Source: Candidatus Gastranaerophilales bacterium (lineage in GTDB: Bacteria; Cyanobacteriota; Vampirovibrionia; Gastranaerophilales; Gastranaerophilaceae). Taken from it: a stretch of DNA of 64,000 nucleotides. Of this stretch, positions 9,216-17,155 are shown one piece after another. Positions within the stretch are counted from its first letter, which is position 1, and each line of letters opens with the position of its first letter. The position numbers were made by a program, and so were the translations under genes. The notes beneath the pieces were generated by a model, which ran no database searches, was not told the DNA's origin, and worked only from the letters and a program-made list of their open reading frames with translations. The stretch lies in NCBI GenBank assembly GCA_944326685.1, contig CALVEV010000029.1, forward strand, positions 1 to 64,000, written 5' to 3'.

Positions 9216-9476
9216 ATGAAAATGTTAGAGAGATTAAAAGACTTGGAACAACAGTATGTGTTCCTCAGATGGGTTACTGGGAACGAATACGGTAAAATTG
9301 AATACGTTGGAGAAGACTTCATTGAATTTGCTATTATTGATGTTGATTCTATGGAGTATAGAGAAACTATTCTATTAAATTCTCAACTCGTTTTAGAAAT
9401 TACTTTTGGCGGGGCAGATGTTGCTAGAATTATTGCCGAAAGATCATCACAATTACCATCTATTGGCGAAAACTAA
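9216..9476 (+). CDS. Small conserved-looking beta-rich protein, function unknown
   Basis: An 86-residue acidic protein with AAGG eight bases before ATG. The first half alternates hydrophobic and charged residues (FLRWVTGNEYGKIEYVGEDFIEFAII), suggesting a small beta-barrel like an Sm or PilZ-like fold; the tail (ADVARIIAERSSQLP) is helical. I do not recognise the family. It sits between the PilZ gene and the ZorA-like gene, all on the same strand. Confidence 0.6.
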   Translation: MKMLERLKDLEQQYVFLRWVTGNEYGKIEYVGEDFIEFAIIDVDSMEYRETILLNSQLVLEITFGGADVARIIAERSSQLPSIGEN

Positions 9477-9547
9477 TTAATTTATATTTACCCCCACCAT
9501 TTAGATGAATATATTTACCTCTATAGCTTAAATTAATTATATTATGA

Positions 9548-9553
9548 TATAAT
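9548..9553 (+). promoter_or_regulatory. Extended -10 promoter of the ZorAB-like operon
   Basis: TATAAT preceded by TGA (extended -10, TGnTATAAT) 20 bases before the start codon, with an AAGAGG ribosome-binding site in between. Confidence 0.6.
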
Positions 9554-9573
9554 TAACTAAGAGGTATAGTGAT

Positions 9574-10479
9574 ATGGATATAATGCATCTTTTAAAAGAC
9601 CCACCTATTCAAATTATTTTGACAGTATTTACATCTAGCTTAGTTTATACCATCAAAAGTTATTCTATGTTAGGAAAAGAACTTAAAAAATTAAATACTG
9701 ACATCCAACAATTTGAAAAAAGTAACATTTCATATAAATTTGAAGAATTTAAGCATGCTATGTCCAGTAGTAGATTAGCTGCTAAACCATGGGAAGATTT
9801 TAAAAGTACATTAGTTTTTTCTGAAAATATTGCATATCAAGATAGCGAAACGGAAGAATTAGATTATGATTCTGTTTCTGATTCTATGTCAGATATTCAA
9901 ACAACGGCTGATGCTTTGGACTATTTTAATGAAGACACATTAGCTTATGCTCATTATAATAAACATATTATTGCTTTAGCTCCGACTCTTCTTACAGGAT
10001 TTGGACCTTTATTTACATTTATTATGATTGGTACAGCATTTGGAATGCTAGACTTTTCTAGCACTCAAGCACTTACCAAATCTATTGCGGGATTCGTTGG
10101 GACAATGCAAGTTGCGGCGATGTGTTCAGTATTCGCGGTTGCATCTGCACTTATATTCATGAGTGTTGATAAGTTTTGGTTCTCAAAATCAATTTTGCCA
10201 GCTGTTGCTAAAGTTCAAGGCAAAATTACAGAGTTATTTTCTATTATTTCAAGCGAAAAATTCCTTATTGATTTGTTAAAAACAACAAAAACTCAATCAC
10301 ACGAAAATTCTACTGTTTTGAAAAATTTACCTGCTACATTCGCTGGATCTGTAAAAAAAGATTTAACTAATATCGTTGTACCATATCTTGATAGTATGAT
10401 TTTTGGGATTAACAACCTTAACAAAACAATGGAAAAATCAGCAGCTAGTGGAGATGATGATTTAGGCGGATTATTCTAA
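9574..10479 (+). CDS. ZorA-like MotA/TolQ/ExbB proton-channel protein
   Basis: A 301-residue membrane protein with a TM segment near residues 12-30 and two long TM helices at about 131-160 and 168-200. The order WEDFKSTLV, then ALDYFNEDTLA, then HIIALAPTLLTGFGPLFTFIMIGTAFGM matches ZorA of the Zorya anti-phage system (tryptophan element, A-x-x-FN element, then the P-x-LLTGxG helix) better than flagellar MotA. The cytoplasmic tail after the last TM segment is only about 90 residues, far shorter than the long coil of known ZorA proteins. It would form a pentameric ring around the ZorB-like partner encoded 13 bases downstream. Defence function is uncertain because no ZorC, D or E gene is adjacent. 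Confidence 0.7.
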   Translation: MDIMHLLKDPPIQIILTVFTSSLVYTIKSYSMLGKELKKLNTDIQQFEKSNISYKFEEFKHAMSSSRLAAKPWEDFKSTLVFSENIAYQDSETEELDYDSVSDSMSDIQTTADALDYFNEDTLAYAHYNKHIIALAPTLLTGFGPLFTFIMIGTAFGMLDFSSTQALTKSIAGFVGTMQVAAMCSVFAVASALIFMSVDKFWFSKSILPAVAKVQGKITELFSIISSEKFLIDLLKTTKTQSHENSTVLKNLPATFAGSVKKDLTNIVVPYLDSMIFGINNLNKTMEKSAASGDDDLGGLF

Positions 10480-10492
10480 TAAGGATGTTTTA

Positions 10493-11248
10493 ATGGCAAG
10501 AAAAAAACATGCGGAAGCTGAAGAAAATATTTTTTGGGTAACAATGTCTGACTTGTTCCTTGGTATGTTCATGGTTTTTGCGACATTATTCTTTGCCTTT
10601 GTTACGAACACAGGACAAGGAAGTGGGGCTCAAGAAGCTACTACGGAAATGGTTCAAGAAGTTGTTCAAGAAATGCAAAAACAAAATATCAAAGTTAAAC
10701 TTATCGATGAAAATAAACCGGAAAAAACTGATCCAAAAGAAAATGTTCACGTTGAAATGGATCCAGTTACAGGATTAGTAAGAATTTCTGATTTAGAATT
10801 ATTTGATTTAAACAGTTCTCAATTAACACCGAAAGGGAAAGCTTTTTTAAACAAATTTATTCCTATATATTTCGATTCTATTTATAAAAAAGAATTAGCA
10901 CAATATATTTCAGCTGTTGTTATTCAAGGACACACAGATTCCACAAACTTTAGAGGCAGTTATTCTAAAGAACAACAGTACATGAAAAATATGAATCTTT
11001 CTATGAATCGTGCTTATAATGTTGCAAATTTTATTTTTGCAAAATGTTCAAATAAACCTTATCAAAAAGATTTAACAACAACTATTAAAGTTGAAGGAGC
11101 AAGCTCTTCAAGACCTATTATAATAAATGGTGTTGAAGACAAAAATAAAAGCCGTAGAGTTGAATTAAGAATCATGCTTAAAAAACCTGCGGGAGATGTT
11201 TTATCAGAATTTTTAACTGTTGGAGCTAATTATGAAAACGTTCGATAA
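10493..11248 (+). CDS. ZorB/MotB-like protein with OmpA peptidoglycan-binding domain
   Basis: A 251-residue single-pass protein. A short cytoplasmic N-terminus is followed by a TM helix (about residues 21-42) opening with [11 protein letters not shown], whose Asp20 corresponds to the proton-carrying aspartate of MotB/ZorB. The periplasmic linker is short. The OmpA-like domain spans about residues 110-240 ([41 protein letters not shown]). With the upstream ZorA-like gene it forms a complete stator-type ion channel anchored to peptidoglycan. The 3' end overlaps the next gene by 17 bases. Confidence 0.8.
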   Translation: MARKKHAEAEENIFWVTMSDLFLGMFMVFATLFFAFVTNTGQGSGAQEATTEMVQEVVQEMQKQNIKVKLIDENKPEKTDPKENVHVEMDPVTGLVRISDLELFDLNSSQLTPKGKAFLNKFIPIYFDSIYKKELAQYISAVVIQGHTDSTNFRGSYSKEQQYMKNMNLSMNRAYNVANFIFAKCSNKPYQKDLTTTIKVEGASSSRPIIINGVEDKNKSRRVELRIMLKKPAGDVLSEFLTVGANYENVR

Positions 11249-12599
11249 AGAATTAATACTAGAAACTATTAATATGATTAAGTTACACAATCTTGATATT
11301 AGAACCGTTACTATGGCAATATCATTGAGAGATTGTATGGATAGAGACATTAACAAAGTATGCGACCGCATAAGAGAAAAAATTATGCGACACGCTAAAG
11401 ATTTAATCAAATACGCAAATGAAATTGAAAATGATTACTCTATTCCGATTGTTAATAAAAGAATTGCAGTAACTCCTATTTCTATTATTGGAGAATCTTG
11501 CGATAGTTATGATTATGTAAAAATTGCTAAAACTTTAGACGATGTTGCAAATACTATTGGGGTTGATTTTATCGGTGGGTATTCTGCTCTTGTTGAAAAA
11601 GGATGGACAAGAGGGGATTTAGCACTTATCGAATCTATTCCTGAAGCATTAGCAAATACAAGCAAACTTTGTTCTTCAGTTAACGTTGCATCATCTAAAG
11701 CTGGGATTAATATGGATGCAGTCCTTAAAGTTTCTGAAATTATTAAACAAGCTGCATTATTAACAAAAGATTCTGACGGAATTGGTGCTGCTAAATTTGT
11801 TGCATTCTGTAACTCTGTAAACGATAACCCATTTATGGCAGGTGCTTTTTGTGGTTACACTGAACCTGAATGTGCTTTAAATGTTGGGGTTTCAGGCCCT
11901 GGAGTTGTTAGAGCTGCAATCGAAAGTTTACCTAAAGATGCTAATTTCTCTGTATTAGCTAATACTATTAAACAAACAGCTTACAAAATTACTTCAACAG
12001 GAGAACTTGTTGGACGTCAGTTAGCTAAAAAATTAAATGTTCCTTTTGGTGTAATCGATTTATCTTTAGCACCAACTCCTGCACCTGGTGATAGTGTTGC
12101 TGGTATTTTCCAAGCAATGGGACTTGAACATGCCGGAGCACATGGAACTACAGCTGCACTTGCGATGCTAAACGATGCTGTTAAAAAAGGTGGTATTATG
12201 GCAAGCTCTTATGTTGGAGGATTGTCAGGTGCCTTTATTCCTGTATCAGAAGATGCTGGCATGATTGAAGCTGCAACAAAAGGAGTGCTAACTTTTGACA
12301 AGCTTGAAGCTATGACGTCAGTTTGCTCTGTTGGACTTGATATGATTGCAATCCCTGGAGATACTCCTTCTACTACAATTGCAGGTATTATTGCTGATGA
12401 AATGGCTATTGGTATGATTAACAAGAAAACAACTGCCGTTCGTGTTATCCCTGCTGTTGGAAAAACTGTTGGAGATTCTGTTATATACGGTGGACTTTTA
12501 GGTGAAGCTCCTATTATGAAAGTTAACTCTTTATCTTCTGCTGATTTTGTAAACAGAGCCGGAAGAATCCCTGCACCATTACACAGCTTAAACAACTAG
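11232..12599 (+). CDS. UPF0210 / PFL family protein (DUF711)
   Basis: Start chosen at ATG 11232, with GGAG six bases upstream inside the ZorB-like gene; the TTG at 11220 lacks a site. The 455 residues match the usual length of the UPF0210 family. Characteristic glycine-rich segments include [47 protein letters not shown] and [19 protein letters not shown]. Structures in this family resemble PFL-type barrels, but no activity is established to my knowledge. In many bacteria it sits beside an ACT-domain gene, which is not seen here. Confidence 0.85.
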   Translation: MKTFDKELILETINMIKLHNLDIRTVTMAISLRDCMDRDINKVCDRIREKIMRHAKDLIKYANEIENDYSIPIVNKRIAVTPISIIGESCDSYDYVKIAKTLDDVANTIGVDFIGGYSALVEKGWTRGDLALIESIPEALANTSKLCSSVNVASSKAGINMDAVLKVSEIIKQAALLTKDSDGIGAAKFVAFCNSVNDNPFMAGAFCGYTEPECALNVGVSGPGVVRAAIESLPKDANFSVLANTIKQTAYKITSTGELVGRQLAKKLNVPFGVIDLSLAPTPAPGDSVAGIFQAMGLEHAGAHGTTAALAMLNDAVKKGGIMASSYVGGLSGAFIPVSEDAGMIEAATKGVLTFDKLEAMTSVCSVGLDMIAIPGDTPSTTIAGIIADEMAIGMINKKTTAVRVIPAVGKTVGDSVIYGGLLGEAPIMKVNSLSSADFVNRAGRIPAPLHSLNN

Positions 12600-12784
12600 G
12601 GCGGGAAGAACTCTGCGAGAATGATTAAGTATCATTCGAAGTAGAGGCAGGTGAGTCAGAACTTGTTCTGCGAACCGTATAAAAATATTAGTATTAGTGA
12701 TAAAGAGGTATAAATGAAAGGGCTAAATTTCAGCCTACTAGTTAAATTAAATTGTTGATTCTGCTTACTAATCAAGGATTAAAA
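12600..12784 (+). other. Intergenic region with two short perfect inverted repeats
   Basis: Between UPF0210 and spmA lie GAATGAT-taagt-ATCATTC (12619-12637) and CAGAAC-tt-GTTCTG (12657-12670). The G+C content here is higher than in the flanks. No T-run follows, so neither is a simple terminator. Possibly an RNA leader or a dispersed repeat; function unknown. Confidence 0.4.
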
Positions 12785-13381
12785 ATGAATTATATTTTTT
12801 ATTTTTTAATAGTTATATCAATAATCGCAGGAGCCGTTAACGGGAAACTTCCTGATGTTGTTAATTCAATCCTTACAGGCGCTGAATTGTCTGTTAAAGT
12901 TGCTTTTTCTCTTATTGGGATTATGGCATTTTGGCTTGGCATGATGAGAATTGCAGAAAAAGCAGGACTCGTTAATATTATTGCTAAATGTATTAAACCT
13001 ATTACTAAATGGTTGTTCAAAGATATTCCACAAGATTCACCGGCTTTAGGAAATGTTGCCTTAAGTTTTTCTGCAAACGCTCTAGGGCTTGCAAATGCCG
13101 CAACTCCTATTGGGCTAAAAGTTATGGAAGAATTACAACAAGAAAACAAAAACAAAGAATCAGCATCTGATGCGATGTGTATGTTTCTTGGAATGTGTAC
13201 TGCAGGTTTTCAATTAGTACCTGCAACTGTTATTGCAATCCTTGTTGGAGCAGGAGCAAAAAATCCGACAGAAATTATTGCACCGACAATGATAGTTACA
13301 TCTATTGCATTTATTTCTGCAATTGTTGTTGCAAAAATTTTCAGCAAAATATGGAAAAAACAGGAGGTCATAAATGATTAA
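12785..13381 (+). CDS. spmA: SpmA-like nucleoside-recognition (Gate) membrane protein
   Basis: A 198-residue inner-membrane protein starting at ATG 12785 (AAGGA six bases upstream); the upstream frame from TTG 12752 is not supported. It has TM segments throughout and the family stretches VAFSLIGIMAFWLGMMRIAEKAG and SANALGLANAATPIGLKVM. In spore formers SpmA works with SpmB in spore-core dehydration, but the pair is common in non-sporulating bacteria, where the role is unclear. The 3' end overlaps spmB by 8 bases. Confidence 0.85.
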   Translation: MNYIFYFLIVISIIAGAVNGKLPDVVNSILTGAELSVKVAFSLIGIMAFWLGMMRIAEKAGLVNIIAKCIKPITKWLFKDIPQDSPALGNVALSFSANALGLANAATPIGLKVMEELQQENKNKESASDAMCMFLGMCTAGFQLVPATVIAILVGAGAKNPTEIIAPTMIVTSIAFISAIVVAKIFSKIWKKQEVIND

Positions 13382-13910
13382 TCTAATTTCATTATGGGCT
13401 ATTCCTGCAATACTTTTTATAATTTTAACATTAGGACTTGTTAAAAAAATTCCTATTTATGAAGAATTTACAGAAGGCGCAAAAGACGGGTTCAAAGTTG
13501 CTGTAAATATTATCCCATATCTTGTTGCAATTATAGTTGGAGTATCAATGCTTAGAGCATCAGGCGTGATAGACTCATTAGGGCATATTCTTGCACCATT
13601 GTTAGAAAAATTTATGATACCTGTTGAAACATTACCTGTAATGATTGTCCGTTCATTATCAGGAGCAGCAACTTTAGGATTATTCTCCGACATAGCACAT
13701 CATTTCGGCCCTGACAGTTATGCTGCGAAACTCGCCGCAGTTATTGTAGGCAGTTCCGAAACGACGTTCTATGTTCTCGCTGTTTATTTTGGATCTGTAG
13801 GTATAAAGAAGGTTAGATATGCAATGTTAACAGGGATTATTGCTGACTTTATAGGAATTGTTGCAGCAATAATGGTTTGTTCATATTTTTTTCATCCCAG
13901 CATTGGGTAA
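13374..13910 (+). CDS. spmB: SpmB-like nucleoside-recognition (Gate) membrane protein
   Basis: A 178-residue membrane protein translationally coupled to spmA, with the ribosome-binding site AGGAGG inside the spmA 3' end. Family features include FKVAVNIIPYLVAIIVGVSMLRASG, ETLPVMIVRSLSGAATLG and GSSETTFYVLAVYFGSVGI. No sporulation genes are seen elsewhere in the window. Its last 62 bases are overlapped by the convergent zinc-ribbon gene. Confidence 0.87.
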   Translation: MINLISLWAIPAILFIILTLGLVKKIPIYEEFTEGAKDGFKVAVNIIPYLVAIIVGVSMLRASGVIDSLGHILAPLLEKFMIPVETLPVMIVRSLSGAATLGLFSDIAHHFGPDSYAAKLAAVIVGSSETTFYVLAVYFGSVGIKKVRYAMLTGIIADFIGIVAAIMVCSYFFHPSIG

Positions 13911-14226
13911 ATTCTCTAACATTTGAATTATCAACTACTTTTTTAACCAATACTGCATAATTTATATCAACAAAATTTATTTTAGGTAATTTTTCGACAA
14001 TATATTCATTACCTCCACAGTTATGACAGAAATTTGCCTCTGGCATAATTTCACCATTTTTTATGATAGCTTTTTCTTTAATACCACAGCAAGCACATCT
14101 TACAATATACCATTCGTTTTCTATCAATTCTCCACAATCAGGACAATAACTAAATTCTGCTTGTGGAGATACATGCTCATGCTGGCATGTGTGACATCTT
14201 CTAAACAAATCCATTAAAAACATATA
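13849..14226 (-). CDS. Zinc-ribbon-rich small protein
   Basis: Start placed at the ATG whose complement begins at 14226, with GAGG five bases upstream; an earlier in-frame Met lacks a site. The 125 residues contain four CxxC knuckles (RRCHTCQHE, YCPDCGE, RCACCGI, FCHNCGG), enough for two zinc ribbons, followed by a roughly 45-residue tail. The tail-coding bases overlap the convergent 3' end of spmB by 62 bases. Family not recognised; a nucleic-acid- or protein-binding role is only a possibility. Confidence 0.7.
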   Translation of the reverse strand, partial: YMFLMDLFRRCHTCQHEHVSPQAEFSYCPDCGELIENEWYIVRCACCGIKEKAIIKNGEIMPEANFCHNCGGNEYIVEKLPKINFVDINYAVLVKKVVDNSNVREFTQCWDEKNMNKPLLLQQFL

Positions 14227-14312
14227 CACCTCAATTCTACATATTTGTTTTAATGATTGTTTTTGAAAAGTCAAAAATTAAAAAAGAAAGATTAACAATT
14301 TGTAATAAAAAA

Positions 14313-14540
14313 CTAAAGCTTTAATTTTCTTCCAATAACACTAAATTTGTCTTTAGTCTTGATTATATATTCTTCTAACATTTCAAGAATACAAGACAAT
14401 TCAACTTTATTATCAGCCCACCAATCATTGTTATAAGAATGAAGAAAGAAAGTAATCCCGTGCCTAATATTAAAAATCCTGCCCTCATGCTCTGAAAGCT
14501 CCAATTTCATATCTTCATCAATATAAGTTCGTGTTTCCAT
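14313..14540 (-). CDS. Small protein divergent from Xre gene, function unknown
   Basis: Start taken at the METRTYID methionine (14540) because AAGGAG lies seven bases before it. The 75-residue product is acidic in the middle, with GRIFNIRHGITFFLHSYNNDWW and a helical tail. It shares a 121-base regulatory region with the divergent HTH gene at 14662, and one of two operator palindromes (14557-14582) lies just upstream of its ribosome-binding site. This layout is typical of a small autoregulated module, possibly toxin-antitoxin or phage-derived (inference). Family not recognised. Confidence 0.6.
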   Translation of the reverse strand: METRTYIDEDMKLELSEHEGRIFNIRHGITFFLHSYNNDWWADNKVELSCILEMLEEYIIKTKDKFSVIGRKLKL

Positions 14541-14556
14541 TTTTATACTCCTTAAT

Positions 14557-14582
14557 ATAATTAGCAAATATATGCTAATTAT
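14557..14582. promoter_or_regulatory. Operator palindrome 1 of the divergent small-gene/Xre pair
   Basis: Perfect dyad ATAATTAGCA - 6 bases - TGCTAATTAT. The core ATTAGCA-N6-TGCTAAT recurs in operator 2 with one change. Likely bound by the HTH protein encoded at 14662. Confidence 0.65.
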
Positions 14583-14613
14583 AGAATATTTTTACTAGAA
14601 TTGTCAATATAAA

Positions 14614-14633
14614 ATTAGCATATTTCTACTAAT
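14614..14633. promoter_or_regulatory. Operator palindrome 2 of the divergent small-gene/Xre pair
   Basis: ATTAGCA - 6 bases - TACTAAT, matching operator 1. It ends 15 bases before the TATAAT at 14648-14653 and so covers the -35 region of the HTH gene, as expected for autorepression. Confidence 0.6.
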
Positions 14634-14661
14634 AATAGAAAATATAGTATAATTTTGGGTA

Positions 14662-14868
14662 ATGGATACTATTAATGAAGTAAAAATGTTAGCTGCTAAA
14701 AAAGGGATTACAATGACAAGTATTGCCAAATATTTGTCAGAAAAAAGTGGCAAAAAATATACAATAGATGGTTTATCAAAAAAATTGAGAGCTGATACCA
14801 TCAGATACTCCGAAATGAAGCTAATAGCAGAGGCTTTAGACTACGAATTGATTTTTAAAGAGAAATAA
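14662..14868 (+). CDS. Small HTH DNA-binding protein (phage-repressor-like)
   Basis: A 68-residue protein that is almost entirely a five-helix HTH domain: MLAAKKGITMTSIAKYLSEKSG, KYTIDGLSKKLRADTI and EMKLIAEALDYELIF. The family is widespread as small Xre-like proteins in phages and accessory islands. TATAAT ends eight bases before ATG, giving an mRNA with essentially no leader. Two matching operator palindromes lie between it and the divergent gene, so autorepression is likely. Element copy 1 begins directly downstream. Confidence 0.8.
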   Translation: MDTINEVKMLAAKKGITMTSIAKYLSEKSGKKYTIDGLSKKLRADTIRYSEMKLIAEALDYELIFKEK

Positions 14869-14979
14869 ATAATTGTAAATATATTAAAACCATAGTAAGA
14901 TATTTTTAGGGTAGTACCTTATTACCTCCGTCTGCACACGCTTTTACTAAGAAAACGGCAGAGAAAGGAGGTGAGAAAC

Positions 14980-15078
14980 ATGAAGTTAAGTTTTATACCA
15001 CTTGTCAATTTTCTAATTGATAAGTATAAAACAAAAGCTCCAGTAGTTGAGATACTGGAACTTTTAATTAAAACATAA
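14980..15078 (+). CDS. Small peptide of element copy 1 (candidate type I toxin)
   Basis: A 32-residue peptide beginning MKLSFIPLVNFLID, with a near-perfect ribosome-binding site (AAAGGAGGTGAG). It is longer and less uniformly hydrophobic than the 23-24-residue peptides of the other copies and carries a KYKTK break, so it may have lost or changed activity. Codons about 18-29 are also the arms of the internal hairpin shared by all copies. Confidence 0.6.
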   Translation: MKLSFIPLVNFLIDKYKTKAPVVEILELLIKT

Positions 15079-15137
15079 CTTTTAGGGTACTAAGTCAAGC
15101 TCTAAGGAAGTTGCATTTCTTTAGGGCTTGCCCCTAT
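15030..15137 (-). ncRNA. Antisense RNA of element copy 1
   Basis: Predicted from the minus-strand promoter TTGATT-16-TATAAT. The RNA would start at about AGGGGCAAGC, fold the 3' hairpin sequence at its 5' end, and stop at the hairpin 15033-15065, which on this strand is followed by T-rich sequence. It is fully complementary to the 3' half of the peptide mRNA. Ends are estimates. Confidence 0.55.
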
Positions 15138-15256
15138 GTTTTTATTATAATTCATTTCTACAAGAAATCAATAGGAATAATTATCTTATAGGTTGAATTT
15201 AAGCTTTAAGTATAGTACCGTATAATAAGTAGAAAATAGTTATGAGGGAAGTCTGA

Positions 15257-15829
15257 ATGTCTGTTAGAAAAATTGTTCAATACGGTACTCCATCTCTTAG
15301 AGAACCATCAAAAGAAGTTCATAAAGTATCATCTAAAATAAAAACTCTTATTAAAGATATGCTTGATACAATGTATGTTAATAATGGTGTTGGACTTGCA
15401 GCTCCTCAAGTTGGAGAGAATTTAAGAATTTTCGTTATTGATGTTTCAACAAACGATGAACCTCTTAATCCTATCGTATTCATTAACCCTAAAATAATCA
15501 AAAAATCAGGATTAATGAAAGGTGATGAAGGGTGTTTAAGTTTCCCTCAAGCATATACTGAAGTTTGGAGATACAAAAAAGTTACTGTTAAAGCACAAGA
15601 TAAAAACGGACGCCCTTTCATCTTAGAAGCTGACGGAAACCTTCTTGCAAAAGCTATTCAGCATGAATTTGACCACTTAGACGGAGTTTTATTTATTGAT
15701 CACGCAACTAACAGATTTGCAGCAGATGAAGAACTTGCTAAACATAATCTTCCTCCTGTTGAAGTGGAAAAAATGATTGAAATTCCTGAAGGATTAGAAG
15801 AAGAAACTGAAGCTGAGGATAAAGAATAG
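15257..15829 (+). CDS. def: Peptide deformylase
   Basis: Removes the N-formyl group from nascent proteins in the cytoplasm. The 190 residues carry all three metal-site motifs: GVGLAAPQVG (motif 1), EGCLSFP (motif 2, Cys ligand) and QHEFDHLDG (motif 3, HExxH with two His ligands and the catalytic Glu). The C-terminus adds an acidic tail (EETEAEDKE) beyond the core. GAGGGAAG precedes ATG. The stop codon directly abuts fmt, the enzyme that installs the formyl group, a classic operon pairing. Confidence 0.97.
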   Translation: MSVRKIVQYGTPSLREPSKEVHKVSSKIKTLIKDMLDTMYVNNGVGLAAPQVGENLRIFVIDVSTNDEPLNPIVFINPKIIKKSGLMKGDEGCLSFPQAYTEVWRYKKVTVKAQDKNGRPFILEADGNLLAKAIQHEFDHLDGVLFIDHATNRFAADEELAKHNLPPVEVEKMIEIPEGLEEETEAEDKE

Positions 15830-16777
15830 ATGATTAATATTGTTTTTTTCGGAACACCTGATATTGGGCTTAAGTCTTTAGATTATTTATTCAAATCAGA
15901 TAAAATTAATGTTCAAGCGGTTGTTACACAACCTGATAAACCCTCTGGTAGAGGACATAAGATTACAATGTCACCTATCAAAAGATATGCGCTAGAAAAT
16001 GATATTCCTGTTTTTCAACCTAAATCGATCAGAAAAGAACCGGAAATTATAAATGCTTTAAGAAAATTAGAGCCTGATTTCTTTGTAACTTTTGCATTCG
16101 GACAAATTTTATCACAAGAAGTTTTGGATATTCCGAAATATGAAACAATAAATTTACACGCATCACTTTTACCTAAATACAGAGGTGCTAACCCTATCCA
16201 AAGAGTAATCATTGATGGAGAAAAAGAAACAGGAATTTGCACAATGATTACTGAATTAGGACTAGATTGTGGTGATGTTTGTATCAAAAAGCCTATTCCA
16301 ATTCCTGATAATATGACTTGCGAAGATTTATATAATCAAATTTCAGAAGATTCACCTGAATTAATTGAAGCAACTCTTATCGGAATTGTTGAAAACTCAT
16401 TATGCCCAACTCCTCAATGCGAAGATGGAGTTTGTATGGCAAACAAATTAAACAAAGAAGAATGTAAAATTGATTGGAGTAAATCTGCAAGAGATATACA
16501 CAACTTAGTTCGTGGAGTTTATCGTTGTCCTTCTGCATTTTTCTCGTTAAATAATAAATTAGTAAAAGTTTTAACAACAGAAGTTGTAGAACCTAGACAA
16601 GAAGCTTCATTCTACGCAGATTTTATACCTGGAACAGTTGTTGGAAAACTTAAAGACGGAATCGAAGTTTTAACAGGTGATGGAATCATAAAACTTATAA
16701 CAGTTAAGCCAGAAGGTAAAGGGGAAATGAGAGCTGTTGACTGGTTCCATGGAGTTCAAGGAGTTAAAAATTTATGA
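15830..16777 (+). CDS. fmt: Methionyl-tRNA formyltransferase
   Basis: Formylates initiator Met-tRNA using 10-formyl-tetrahydrofolate. The 315 residues match the family length. Visible features are the N-terminal Rossmann start (INIVFFGTPDIGLKSLDYL), the folate/catalytic stretch INLHASLLPKYRGANPIQ containing the family N-x-H-x-S-x-LP motif, and a C-terminal OB-like domain (from about residue 205). It starts on the base after the def stop codon and overlaps aroH by 4 bases (ATGA), so the three genes are one operon. Confidence 0.96.
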   Translation: MINIVFFGTPDIGLKSLDYLFKSDKINVQAVVTQPDKPSGRGHKITMSPIKRYALENDIPVFQPKSIRKEPEIINALRKLEPDFFVTFAFGQILSQEVLDIPKYETINLHASLLPKYRGANPIQRVIIDGEKETGICTMITELGLDCGDVCIKKPIPIPDNMTCEDLYNQISEDSPELIEATLIGIVENSLCPTPQCEDGVCMANKLNKEECKIDWSKSARDIHNLVRGVYRCPSAFFSLNNKLVKVLTTEVVEPRQEASFYADFIPGTVVGKLKDGIEVLTGDGIIKLITVKPEGKGEMRAVDWFHGVQGVKNL

Positions 16778-17124
16778 TTACAAAAGGTATAAGAGGTGCT
16801 ATTACAGTTGAAAATAATACCAAAGAAGATATTAAATCTGCAACTATTGAACTTTTAGAAAAATTAATCAAAGAAAACAACATTAAAAAAGAAAATATAT
16901 CTCATGCAATTTTCACATTAACAAGTGATTTAAATGCTGAATTTCCTGCAAAATTTGCTCGTTTGGATTTTGGTTGGGATAATATTGCAATGATGTGTTT
17001 CCACGAACTTGATGTTCCAAACTCTTTAGAAAAATGCTTAAGGGTTCTTGTTGTTGTAAATGCAGAAGATAATTTTGAACCTAAATTTGTCTACCTAAAA
17101 GGTGCTGAAAAGCTTAGAAAGTAA
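16774..17124 (+). CDS. aroH: Chorismate mutase, AroH type
   Basis: Monofunctional chorismate mutase converting chorismate to prephenate for Phe/Tyr synthesis. The 116-residue length and sequence fit the trimeric Bacillus-type AroH class: KGIRGAITVENNT (N-terminal Arg of the active site), TLTSDLNAEFPAKFAR (catalytic loop) and LRVLVVVNAED. It overlaps fmt by 4 bases. Its link to def-fmt looks like housekeeping co-transcription. Confidence 0.93.
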   Translation: MITKGIRGAITVENNTKEDIKSATIELLEKLIKENNIKKENISHAIFTLTSDLNAEFPAKFARLDFGWDNIAMMCFHELDVPNSLEKCLRVLVVVNAEDNFEPKFVYLKGAEKLRK

Positions 17125-17155
17125 GGTTGACAAATTATTTAATTCTTTTTAATTT

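Larger units (their letters stand above)
14873..15171 (+). repeat. Repeated antisense-regulated peptide element, copy 1
   Basis: Sense promoter TTGTAA-17-TAAGAT (14873-14901) with predicted RNA start AGGGTAG at 14908. CCTCC near 14925 can pair with the ribosome-binding site GGAGG. The peptide gene contains a hairpin (15033-15065). A 3' hairpin follows at 15096-15130. An opposing promoter TTGATT-16-TATAAT is read from the minus strand (15171-15144). The 5' bases TAGTACC are complementary to the 3' bases GGTACTA (about 15086-15092). It is the most divergent of six copies. Confidence 0.75.
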
